From Actinomycetes bacterium (GTDB taxonomy: Bacteria; Actinomycetota; Actinomycetes; JAHEKZ01): a stretch of DNA of 39,534 nucleotides. Each line of letters begins with the position of its first letter. Within the stretch, counting starts at the first letter, position 1. The position numbers were made by a program, and so were the translations under genes. Positions 25,297-32,801 of the stretch are shown piece by piece. The DNA is taken from contig JAJAYZ010000010.1 of NCBI GenBank assembly GCA_027118455.1, forward strand, positions 1 to 39,534, read 5' to 3'. Below the pieces are notes generated by a model. It searched no databases, was not told the origin of the DNA, and saw only the letters and a program-made list of their open reading frames with translations.

Positions 25297-25965
25297 TCAG
25301 GCCCCCTCGAAGCGGAAGCCGACACCGCGGATGGTGGCGATGTACCGGGCCGAAGACACGCCATCCCCGAGGGCCCGACGCAACCAGGACACATGCATGT
25401 CAACGGTCTTCGTCGAGCCCACCCAGGAGGTCTGCCACACCTGACGCATCAGCTCATCGCGGCTCACGACATCACCCTGGCGGCGCATGAGGAACACCAG
25501 CAGGTCGAACTGCCGATGCGAGAGACGCACCTCACGCTCTGCCTGCCAAACCCGCCTGGCGCCGAGGTCGACAATCAGATCCTGTCCACAGAGCGTCTCA
25601 GACTCCACCTGCCCTCGACGGAGTAGCGCGCGGATCCGAGCCATCAACTCGGCAGTGCGGAAGGGTTTGGCCACGTAGTCGTCGGCACCTGCATCCAAGC
25701 CCACAACGGCATCGATCTCCGACGCACGCGCGGTGAGGACCAAGACCGGCACGGGAGAGCCTTCCGCCCTCAGGGTCCTGCAGACCTCAAGGCCGTCCAT
25801 GCCGGGCAGCCCGAGGTCGAGCAGGACCAGGTCGCTGCCCCGTGCGCCACGCAGGGCGTCTACGCCATTCGCTGCAACGTGGACGTCATAGCCCTGCCGC
25901 CTCAGCGCGCGGGAGAGCGGCTCGCTGATCGCGGCATCGTCTTCGGCCAGTAGGACGACAGTCAC
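25297..25965 (-). CDS. OmpR/PhoB-family response regulator
   Basis: A 222-residue regulator. The receiver domain (1-115) has the acidic pair E8/D9/D10 in L-L-A-E-D-D, phosphoacceptor D50 in L-V-L-L-D-L-G-L-P-G-M-D-G, T78 and K100 in Y-V-A-K-P-F. The C-terminal winged helix (about 128-222) contains L-S-H-R-Q-F-D-L-L-V-F-L-M-R-R-Q-G-D-V-V-S-R, the recognition region T-K-T-V-D-M-H-V-S-W-L-R-R-A-L-G and the closing T-I-R-G-V-G-F-R-F-E. It should bind DNA when phosphorylated by the kinase encoded downstream. GTG 25965 is preferred over an upstream in-frame start because a TACGAT box ends 6 nt before it and the receiver domain begins at once. Confidence 0.92.
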   Translation of the reverse strand: MTVVLLAEDDAAISEPLSRALRRQGYDVHVAANGVDALRGARGSDLVLLDLGLPGMDGLEVCRTLRAEGSPVPVLVLTARASEIDAVVGLDAGADDYVAKPFRTAELMARIRALLRRGQVESETLCGQDLIVDLGARRVWQAEREVRLSHRQFDLLVFLMRRQGDVVSRDELMRQVWQTSWVGSTKTVDMHVSWLRRALGDGVSSARYIATIRGVGFRFEGA

Positions 25966-25971
25966 TCGATG

Positions 25972-25977
25972 ATCGTA
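25972..25977 (-). promoter_or_regulatory. -10 box (TACGAT) for the leaderless two-component operon
   Basis: TACGAT on the minus strand, then CATCGA and GTG 25965. It fits TAnnnT with the 6-nt leaderless spacing. It should drive the regulator and kinase genes together, separately from the PH-domain gene 53 nt upstream. Confidence 0.5.
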
Positions 25978-26017
25978 GGTGTTGAGTCGTCCATCACGAC
26001 GACCGTGGCTATGGCCA

Positions 26018-26524
26018 CTAGTCACCTTCCTGGCGACGCCGCAGGTCGTCCTCCTCGTGCAGCCGAAAGATTTCGCGCTGGATCAGCTCAACGTCGGGGA
26101 CCGCAGCGATGAGCAGGCGTCCGGTCTCGCCGGCGGATTCGACGATGAGGTCGCCGCACCCAAGCATCCGGTCGATAATCCCATAGCTGAAGTGGACGTC
26201 GTTGACGCGAGCGAGCGGCATGTCCCGTCCTTGCCGCGCGATGATTCCCGAACGAATGATGACCCGCCGATTGGTGATGACGTACTGCGACGTCGCCCAC
26301 TGGATCACCGGCTTGACAACCCACACCATCAGGGCCACCAGAGCAGCACCCAGCAGGACCCACCAGGCCCAGTCCCATCCGCTCGGGACATTGGCTGCGA
26401 GGAAGGACGTGGCGAAGACCAGGAGGACCAGGGCGACAGCGGGAAAGAACAGGATGCGCCAGTGAGGGCGCATGTCATAGACCACAGTCTCGCCGGCGGT
26501 CAACAATTTCGCGGGATACGCCAT
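26018..26524 (-). CDS. PH-domain (bPH2/YdbS-like) membrane protein
   Basis: A 168-residue membrane protein. Two helices (about residues 25-45 and 50-70) follow a short N-terminus (Y-P-A-K-L-L-T-A-G-E-T-V-V-Y-D-M-R-P-H-W-R). The rest is a bacterial PH-like domain: V-I-T-N-R-R-V-I-I-R-S-G-I-I-A-R-Q-G-R-D-M-P-L-A-R-V-N-D-V. The motif 'T..R.......I......IPL..V.D' is typical of the bPH2 group. Function is unknown. A similar small membrane protein (Rv3278c) is encoded between gtrA and birA in M. tuberculosis, so the position is conserved. ATG 26524 gives the family-typical start; the longer frame adds a segment without similarity. Confidence 0.82.
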   Translation of the reverse strand: MAYPAKLLTAGETVVYDMRPHWRILFFPAVALVLLVFATSFLAANVPSGWDWAWWVLLGAALVALMVWVVKPVIQWATSQYVITNRRVIIRSGIIARQGRDMPLARVNDVHFSYGIIDRMLGCGDLIVESAGETGRLLIAAVPDVELIQREIFRLHEEDDLRRRQEGD

Positions 26525-26586
26525 GGCGACATGGTGGCAGAGCCGGCCAGGGAACACAGCATGCATGGGCAACAACGACCCCAAGC

Positions 26587-27438
26587 TCAGGTGGCAGCTT
26601 GGCGCAGGTGGATGACGTCGGCGGCAGCGACAACGTGCGCGCGCCCTGCCGCCACGACCACGAGACCGCCTCTGGCATCGATCCGCGTTGCCCTGCCCAA
26701 CAGCTGACTGCCGTCCGGAAGGTTCAAACGCACGTCCTGACCGAGTGTGCTCGAGTGGCGTGTGTAGGCCGTGGCAAGGCGGTCGTCGTCAGCCTCCCAT
26801 CGGAGGTACCACGACTCCCACGCCGCAAGAACTTCGACAACCAGGGCAGCGCGGTCGACCCGACCACCCTCCAGCCGCAGGGACGTTGCGGCGTCACCCG
26901 GTAGCTCGTCAGCCTCCTGATCGACATTGATCCCCCAACCAACGACCACCGTGTTGCCACCTGGAGCCGGGACCACCTCGCAGAGCACGCCGGCGATCTT
27001 GCGGTGGCCCACCAACACATCGTTCGGCCATTTGACGGTCGCCGAGACCCCGAACTCGCCCAGTGCATCGACCACCGCCATGGCGGTGAGCAAGGGAACC
27101 CACCCCCAACGGGCGGGCTCGGCAGTTGGCCGGATGAGGACGCTGAGCAGGACCGACGAGTACTTCGGCGCGGTCCAGGTGCGGTCGCGCCGGCCGCGAC
27201 CGGCCGTCTGCTCTTCAGCAACCAGCACAGCGCCGCTGGCTGCACCAGCCCTGGCCAGCGCGGCAAGCGTGACGTTGCTCGACTCCAATGCATCGGCGAC
27301 CTCCAACGAACTCCAGAGTCGTTCCGGACTGACCGCCTGGAGTCGCAGTTCGGCCACATCGAGCGGCGCACGCTCGGCTGGGTGAGGTGCATTGTCGTCA
27401 GGCACCTGGTCACCGTACTGACGGCGGGGCTGAGTCAT
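26587..27438 (-). CDS. birA: Biotin--[acetyl-CoA-carboxylase] ligase (BirA)
   Basis: A 283-residue biotin protein ligase. It activates biotin with ATP and transfers it to the lysine of carboxyl-carrier domains, here most likely that of the alpha subunit encoded at 35.4-37.1 kb. The catalytic loop is G-R-G-R-R-D-R-T-W (a variant of GRGRRGR.W), with E-E-Q-T-A preceding it, K-W-P-N-D-V-L for substrate binding, K-I-A-G-V-L-C-E and G-W-G-I-N-V. The C-terminal SH3-like domain covers the last 50 residues. There is no N-terminal DNA-binding domain, so this is a monofunctional (group I) ligase rather than a repressor. Asp replaces the usual Gly in GRGRRG. TTG 27444 is an alternative start. Confidence 0.92.
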   Translation of the reverse strand: MTQPRRQYGDQVPDDNAPHPAERAPLDVAELRLQAVSPERLWSSLEVADALESSNVTLAALARAGAASGAVLVAEEQTAGRGRRDRTWTAPKYSSVLLSVLIRPTAEPARWGWVPLLTAMAVVDALGEFGVSATVKWPNDVLVGHRKIAGVLCEVVPAPGGNTVVVGWGINVDQEADELPGDAATSLRLEGGRVDRAALVVEVLAAWESWYLRWEADDDRLATAYTRHSSTLGQDVRLNLPDGSQLLGRATRIDARGGLVVVAAGRAHVVAAADVIHLRQAAT

Positions 27439-27466
27439 GCGCAAGATGGGCAGAACGAATGACAGT

Positions 27467-29119
27467 TCAGTGCCCTGGTCCGGACTCCAGGGCCGCCAAT
27501 GCCATGAGCGCCCGTAGCGACAGCTCGTAGTCAGCCATCGGCGCGCTCATCGCGTCGCCGATGATCTCCAGCAACCATCCATCGCCATTGAGGTCAGTGA
27601 CGCCAGCCATCAACAAGGTGGTGGCACCGATGCCGTCGAGCATCGCGAGCTCAGCTGGGTCGGTGTCCGGGTCGCGGGCGTGGAGGGCGACGACATGGCC
27701 AGCCAGCGCGAACGCCGTCTGTGGGTAGTCGACCAGCCGATACTCATTGCCCACATCAGAGGTCAGCTCTTCGCCGGGGCGCGAAGGGTCACGGTGGATG
27801 GCATGCCGCACGGTACGAACGACACCCTGGTCAAAGTCGGCCCGCGAGATCCACCAGCCCAGCGGATGACACTGCTCGGCCACTTCCTCGGCTACCAGAA
27901 TCAACCGATCTTCAACGCCTCGGTCGCGAGCGTCGTCCAGAGCCAACATCCCACCTCGCAGCAGGCGTGCTGTGTCCGAAAGGTCGCGACCACGGAACAT
28001 TCGGCGGTCGCCTGCTGCGATCGGTGTCTGCGCAGCTTGGTTGGCAGCAACACCGGCCGGCAATCCACGGCCAGCAACAATCGGAACCGTCGCGCGGCTG
28101 CGCTTGGCACGGTACTGCGCGGCGTCGGCAAGGCGGAAGAGCCTCCCAGCGGTCTCGATCTCGCCGACGTCATCATCGGTCGACGCCACGCCACACGACA
28201 CACCTTCAAGCGGGGATCGCAGGACAAGTCGGCAGAGCTCATGAGCCGCCTCGACCACCTGGTCAGCCGAGACGCCAGGGGCCACGATGCAGAACTCGTC
28301 TCCACCGAGTCGGGCCGACATGGCACCAGGGAGAGCCGATGCAGCAGCGCTCAGCATCCCGGCAAACCGGATCAGCGCACGGTCTCCGGCGTCGTGGCCC
28401 TGTTCATCGTTGGTCCTCTTGAGACCGTTGAGATCGCACACGACCAGGCTCACCGGCTCCTGCTCCGAGCGGTGCCGACTGAGCGCGATGTCGAGGGTCT
28501 CGTCGACGGCACGCCGGTTGCCGATGCCCGTCAGCGGATCGGTGTGTGCCATCTGGTCTACGTGGTCGAGGTGGTCAGCCGTCGCCAGCGCTGCACCGAT
28601 CTGCGCGGCCACCACGAGTGCGAGGTCAATGTCAGCCGCGTCGTAGCAGGGCTGGTCAGCGGTTCGTGACAGGAAGAGCTCTCCCCAGATGCGCCCGTCC
28701 ATCGGAATCGGCGCACCGACGCTGCAGTGCTTATCGAGATCGCGGAGAAGCCCGATGTCCGCGTCGTCCGGGTCGCCGTCATCGATGTTCGATGCCCAAC
28801 CGGTCAGCTGGTCGGCGAGCACCCTCAGGTGGATATACGTATCGGCGGAGTAGATCTCGTCAACGGGCTCGGGAACCTCGTTGGGTCCGAGCACCCCGGC
28901 GTTGAGCAGCACGCGGACCTGCCCCAGTTCGGCGTCCCAGCGGGAGATCGAGACCGATGCGGCGCCAAGCGCTTCGCGGGCTGATCCAGCCGCCTGCCTA
29001 AGCAGGTCAATCTCGCTGCCAGCCCAGGCCGCCCGAGCGATCTCGGCCAGCGCGCCCAGACGCGTCGCGACGTTCTCGCGACGCGCCGACTCCAGGCGTG
29101 GCTCATGGCTGACTGTCAT
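27467..29119 (-). CDS. GAF-GGDEF diguanylate cyclase with conserved C-terminal domain (paralogue 1)
   Basis: A 550-residue soluble protein. A GAF-like sensor domain (about 10-180; H-C-S-V-G-A-P-I-P-M-D-G-R-I-W-G-E-L-F) precedes a GGDEF domain (190-335) with V-C-D-L-N-G-L-K-R-T-N-D and the intact active site R-L-G-G-D-E-F (272-276), so it should make cyclic di-GMP from two GTP. The inhibitory I-site (RxxD five residues before GGDEF) is absent; that position reads L-P-G-A. The last 190 residues form a domain shared with the two upstream paralogues, starting D-R-R-M-F-R-G-R-D and including G-W-W-I-S and D-G-W-L-L-E-I. ATG 29119 is chosen because AGGAGGG lies 4 nt upstream. birA follows 28 nt downstream. 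Confidence 0.87.
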   Translation of the reverse strand: MTVSHEPRLESARRENVATRLGALAEIARAAWAGSEIDLLRQAAGSAREALGAASVSISRWDAELGQVRVLLNAGVLGPNEVPEPVDEIYSADTYIHLRVLADQLTGWASNIDDGDPDDADIGLLRDLDKHCSVGAPIPMDGRIWGELFLSRTADQPCYDAADIDLALVVAAQIGAALATADHLDHVDQMAHTDPLTGIGNRRAVDETLDIALSRHRSEQEPVSLVVCDLNGLKRTNDEQGHDAGDRALIRFAGMLSAAASALPGAMSARLGGDEFCIVAPGVSADQVVEAAHELCRLVLRSPLEGVSCGVASTDDDVGEIETAGRLFRLADAAQYRAKRSRATVPIVAGRGLPAGVAANQAAQTPIAAGDRRMFRGRDLSDTARLLRGGMLALDDARDRGVEDRLILVAEEVAEQCHPLGWWISRADFDQGVVRTVRHAIHRDPSRPGEELTSDVGNEYRLVDYPQTAFALAGHVVALHARDPDTDPAELAMLDGIGATTLLMAGVTDLNGDGWLLEIIGDAMSAPMADYELSLRALMALAALESGPGH

Positions 29120-29257
29120 CAATCCCTCCTCCAGGGTTCTATCGGCGTTACCGGCCGCCACCCTTGAGGCGGATTGGGGGCCGAGTTGATCATTTCGGGG
29201 CGCCGCCGGACGAGCCGCAGGAACCGATCTGCTCGCAAGTGACTGATGCCAGCTCGG

Positions 29258-30886
29258 CTAAGGGCGACTGAGAGCGGCAGCGACCAGCACGCGCAGCAGG
29301 GTGACAAGATCGCGCTCAGGGCCGCTCAGGGTGTCGGTGTAGACCTCGACGAGCCAGCGGTCGCCAGACTCGTCTTTCCCACCAGCCCCCACCACGGCGA
29401 CAGCCGCGAGGTCATCGAGGATCGCCAGCTCTGCGGTATCGGCTCCCGGCTCGTCGGCGCGAACGGTGAACGCGCCGCCACGGAGCGCCTGCTCCGTCGA
29501 TGGGTACTCCGCGATCGCAAAGCGGCAGCCAACCTCTGTTGCGAGTTCCTCTTGGGCCAGGCCAGGAAGCGCGCGGTAGATCGCGTACTCCAACGTGACG
29601 ACTTCATCCTCACCGGCCGGCATCTTCGAGAGCCACCATCCGACAGCATCCACGTGGTGACTCACCAGGTCAGCGACCAGTCCGAGCCGAACTCGCACCG
29701 GTTGCTCAACTGAGTCGTCCAAGGCTCGGAGCGCAGCATCCAGGAGCTGCAAAGGCTCAGGGTGCTGAACGCCCCGGCGCAGACGCCGCTCCCGCGAGGG
29801 CACCGACGCCTCAGCGGCTAGGGACGTTGATGTCTCAACGGGCAGCGGCCGACCAGCAACGACCGGCCGTCGCGACCCGGTGCGCTTGGCTCGGTACTGG
29901 GCTGCGTCTGCGAGCCGGAAGAGCCGCTTGTCATGGTCAACCGACCCGATGGCATCGCCAGTGCTAGCCACCCCAACCGCCGCGCCGTAGGGCAGTTCAC
30001 GCCAAACCCGTGAAGACACTTCTTCGGCAAAGGCTACGAGCTCATCCGGTGCCCGACCAGCGACGACAACGGCAAACTCGTCACCGCCGACCCGAGCCAC
30101 CACCGCTTCGGGGAGCAGCTGGTGCGCGACTTCGAAGAGGATCGAGGCCATGTCCTGCAGCACTCGATCGCCGGCCTCGTGACCGTGATGGTCGTTGACA
30201 TCCTTCAACCCGTTGATGTCGCACACTATGAGACCGACGGAGGTGCCTTGGGAACGATGAGCCTGCATCGCAGGCTGGAACCACTCATCAATCGCAAGGC
30301 GGTTGGCCAGGCCGGTCAACGCGTCGGTATGGGCAAGAGCTTCCGCCCTGCCCAGGTGCTCAGAGGTCGCAATCGCTGCGCCCACCTGCGCGGCAACGAC
30401 AACGGCGAAGTCGACGTCATCGACCCCGAACTGAGGCTGGTCAACCGAGCGGGTCACGAAGAGCTCGCCCCACACGCGTCCGTCCAGCGGAATCGGTGCC
30501 ACGACCGCGCTGCCCTTGCCGAGCCGACGTACGAGTTCGCCGTATGAGCCGGCGTCTTCGCAGCCTGCGGTGAAGGCCCGCTGCTGTTCCAGCAAGGGGA
30601 TGACGGGGGCGTACTCCGACACCGCGTAGTACTCGCCCTCTGGTTCGAGTACCTCTCCTGGGCCGAGGTCGCCGTCGTTGAGGACGCAGCGCAATCGAGT
30701 GTGCTCCGGCTCCCAGATGCTCAGCGAGACCGAAGCCCCGTCAAGGGCAGCCATGGCAGCCAGCGAGACCCGCCGCAGGAGATCCTCACCTGCGGTGGTG
30801 GTTGCCACCCTGGCAACATCGGCGAGGCCCTTGAAGCGTGTGCCGACGACCGACGGCGCCAACGGCGCGTCAGATCCCCGAAGCAC
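29258..30886 (-). CDS. GAF-GGDEF diguanylate cyclase with conserved C-terminal domain (paralogue 2)
   Basis: At 542 residues it has the same layout as its neighbours: GAF-like domain (about 20-180; V-A-P-I-P-L-D-G-R-V-W-G-E-L-F-V), GGDEF domain (185-335) with V-C-D-I-N-G-L-K-D-V-N-D and R-V-G-G-D-E-F (267-271), then the C-terminal domain with S-H-H-V-D-A-V-G-W-W-L-S, Y-P-S-T-E-Q-A-L-R-G-G and D-R-W-L-V-E-V-Y. The I-site is missing (L-P-E-A). The stated start is GTG 30886, but no ribosome site serves it; GGGGGAGGGG sits 5 nt before an in-frame ATC at 30898, which would give I/M-E-T-R-V-L-R-G. A non-AUG ATC start is possible, so the N-terminus is uncertain by four residues. Confidence 0.86.
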   Translation of the reverse strand: MLRGSDAPLAPSVVGTRFKGLADVARVATTTAGEDLLRRVSLAAMAALDGASVSLSIWEPEHTRLRCVLNDGDLGPGEVLEPEGEYYAVSEYAPVIPLLEQQRAFTAGCEDAGSYGELVRRLGKGSAVVAPIPLDGRVWGELFVTRSVDQPQFGVDDVDFAVVVAAQVGAAIATSEHLGRAEALAHTDALTGLANRLAIDEWFQPAMQAHRSQGTSVGLIVCDINGLKDVNDHHGHEAGDRVLQDMASILFEVAHQLLPEAVVARVGGDEFAVVVAGRAPDELVAFAEEVSSRVWRELPYGAAVGVASTGDAIGSVDHDKRLFRLADAAQYRAKRTGSRRPVVAGRPLPVETSTSLAAEASVPSRERRLRRGVQHPEPLQLLDAALRALDDSVEQPVRVRLGLVADLVSHHVDAVGWWLSKMPAGEDEVVTLEYAIYRALPGLAQEELATEVGCRFAIAEYPSTEQALRGGAFTVRADEPGADTAELAILDDLAAVAVVGAGGKDESGDRWLVEVYTDTLSGPERDLVTLLRVLVAAALSRP

Positions 30887-30903
30887 TCTGGTCTCGATGG
30901 TGT

Positions 30904-30928
30904 CCCCTCCCCCGCATATAATCGGGGG
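30904..30928 (-). promoter_or_regulatory. Leader hairpin overlapping the Shine-Dalgarno of paralogue 2
   Basis: CCCCCG (30909-30914) and CGGGGG (30923-30928) pair around the AT-only-plus-C loop CATATAAT. In the leftward mRNA the 3' arm of the hairpin is the first part of the purine run GGGGGAGGGG (30904-30913) that would bind the ribosome, so folding would hide it. On the plus strand the loop contains a consensus TATAAT (30917-30922) pointing away from the gene. Regulatory action is inference. Confidence 0.35.
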
Positions 30929-30970
30929 CCGAACGACCGACCTTGAGCCGTCCCGGGTCGATCAACGACA

Positions 30971-31006
30971 GATCACGGGGCAACGACCGATCACGGGGCA
31001 ACGAGG
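30971..31006. repeat. Two tandem 18-bp direct repeats at the end of paralogue 3
   Basis: GATCACGGGGCAACGACC (30971-30988) is followed directly by GATCACGGGGCAACGAGG (30989-31006); 16 of 18 positions agree. The second copy contains the paralogue 3 stop codon (30991-30993). A shortened third relative (GATCAACGACA) starts at 30959. This may be a duplication by slippage or a binding site. Confidence 0.7.
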
Positions 31007-32679
31007 GGGTGAAGAGCCGCCAACACCAGCAAGCGCATCACCCCTGCCATCTCCTGGCCCTGCGTGCTGAGCTCATCGAGGAAGACCTCTACGAGCCAGC
31101 CGTCACCGTGCTCATCTGTCCCTCCGGCCGCGATGACTGCCGTCGCGCTGAGCCCGTCGAGAATGGCAACCTCGGCTGGGTCTGCCGTCGAGTCATCGGC
31201 GGCCACGGCGTACGAGCCCCCGGCGAGGGCAAACCGCGTCTGCGGGTAGGCATCCACCTCAAAGGATCCGCTCAGCTCATCTCGCAGTTCCTCTGCATCC
31301 ATCGCCGACGGGCGTCGGTACAACGAGAAGTCGACCGTCTGCACCGTGCCCGATGTGCCGCCTCTGAGCGACAGCCACCACCCAACACCGTCGACGTGAT
31401 GGGTGACGAGGTCGGCCACGAGTCCCAGCCGAAACCGGGCAGTTTCGTCCGGTGCCTGGTCGAGTGCGCGCAGCACTGCATCGGTTAGATGGCCCAGGCT
31501 CGACTCGTCGCGACCGCGGAACATCCGGCGGTCAGGAGCGGCTGTTTCGTCGGTGTCGGTCAGCGAGACGGACTGGTCCGCCGGCAGCGGCCGGCCAGCG
31601 ACGACGGGCACCCGGGACCTGATCCGCTTGGCCCGGTACTGGGCGGCATCAGCGAGGCGCAGCAGCCTTGCGGGGAACTCGATCGAGCCAACGGCGTCGG
31701 TGGCGACTACGACGCCACAGGCCAGCCCATGCGGCAGCAGTTCCCACCCCTGTCGGCACGCCTCAGCTGCGGCGTCAACCAACTGGGCGGTGTCGTGACC
31801 GCTCACAGCAATGCAGAACTCGTCACCGCCAAGGCGAGCTACCAGCGAGTCATCGAACCGATGCGCTACCTGCGCCAGGATCGAGGCCAACTGACGAAGT
31901 ACCCGGTCGCCAGCATCGTGCCCCTGGTCGTCATTGATCCGCTTAAGCCCGTTGAGGTCGACGACCGCAAGTCCTAGCGGCATCTGGTGGTCGCGCCATT
32001 TGACGATGGCGTGATCAAGCCACTGATCCAGAGCTCGCCGGTTCGCGAGCCCTGTCATTGAGTCGGTCTGCGCCAGCCGCTCGACCCGGGTCGCGTGTTC
32101 GAGACTTTCCAGTGCGGCGCTGACCTGCGCAGCAACAGCCGACACCCAGTCGAGGTCGGCCATCACGAAAGACTCTCGAGTGTGATCGCGCGACACGAAC
32201 AACTCGCCCCACCACTCGCCGGCGTACAGCAGAGGCACGCCGACCGAGCTCTTCTTACCCAACAGATCCAGGTACTCCCGGTCGTCGGGGGCGATCGTCG
32301 GGTCCTCAAGGCTGAGCACGCAGCTCAGCAGCCCGTCTGCCATGCCCGCGAGCCACGTGCTCTGGTCGGCTCCGTAGACCTCGTCCTCGGGTGCCTCTTC
32401 TTCCCAATCGGCGAGGTCGCCGACGTTCAGCTCGACGCGGAGCAGTTGACGCTCACGATCCCAAACCCCCAGCGATGCAGCGTCGGCCTCACAAGCCCGG
32501 CTGGCCGCCAACAGGATCTGTTTAGTCGCCTGCGGCTTGGGGAGGCCGACCCCTGCTCGTCCGACGTCGCTCAGGGCACGCAGGCGTGCCTCACTGCGCT
32601 CCCGCGCCAGGCGCGTCGCAGCGAGGGCACGGTCACCGCCCTGAGGTTCCACCATGCACCCATTCTCCCCCTCGACCAT
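30991..32679 (-). CDS. GAF-GGDEF diguanylate cyclase with conserved C-terminal domain (paralogue 3)
   Basis: A 562-residue protein of the same three-part design: a GAF-like domain (about 35-195; S-S-V-G-V-P-L-L-Y-A-G-E-W-W-G-E-L-F-V), a GGDEF domain (198-350) with V-V-D-L-N-G-L-K-R-I-N-D and R-L-G-G-D-E-F (284-288), and the C-terminal domain (about 385-562) with D-R-R-M-F-R-G-R-D, T-H-H-V-D-G-V-G-W-W-L-S and D-G-W-L-V-E-V-F. The I-site position reads F-D-D-S, so product inhibition at the usual site is unlikely. It is the first of three leftward copies and divergent from the carboxylase beta gene. ATG 32679 or ATG 32655 (GGGGGAG 9 nt upstream) may be the start. Confidence 0.87.
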   Translation of the reverse strand: MVEGENGCMVEPQGGDRALAATRLARERSEARLRALSDVGRAGVGLPKPQATKQILLAASRACEADAASLGVWDRERQLLRVELNVGDLADWEEEAPEDEVYGADQSTWLAGMADGLLSCVLSLEDPTIAPDDREYLDLLGKKSSVGVPLLYAGEWWGELFVSRDHTRESFVMADLDWVSAVAAQVSAALESLEHATRVERLAQTDSMTGLANRRALDQWLDHAIVKWRDHQMPLGLAVVDLNGLKRINDDQGHDAGDRVLRQLASILAQVAHRFDDSLVARLGGDEFCIAVSGHDTAQLVDAAAEACRQGWELLPHGLACGVVVATDAVGSIEFPARLLRLADAAQYRAKRIRSRVPVVAGRPLPADQSVSLTDTDETAAPDRRMFRGRDESSLGHLTDAVLRALDQAPDETARFRLGLVADLVTHHVDGVGWWLSLRGGTSGTVQTVDFSLYRRPSAMDAEELRDELSGSFEVDAYPQTRFALAGGSYAVAADDSTADPAEVAILDGLSATAVIAAGGTDEHGDGWLVEVFLDELSTQGQEMAGVMRLLVLAALHPLVAP

Positions 32680-32801
32680 CGGCGCCGCGACCCTTCTCCT
32701 AAACCGTGTCTTGACCGGGCGACCCTTCTTGTCCTAGCCGTCGCTGCCGTCGCTACGCTGACCGGCACCTGTAGAACTCATCTCGCGAGCTCGGAGTGAG
32801 C

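Noticed and set aside
27680-28669. A 329-codon plus-strand frame opposite the first cyclase gene
   Set aside because: No motif or ribosome site, and it lies entirely within a conserved GAF-GGDEF gene.
30917-30922. Perfect TATAAT on the plus strand as a promoter
   Set aside because: It points away from the adjacent gene into the antisense of the third cyclase, has no -35 partner, and is the loop of a hairpin. I keep it only as a comment.
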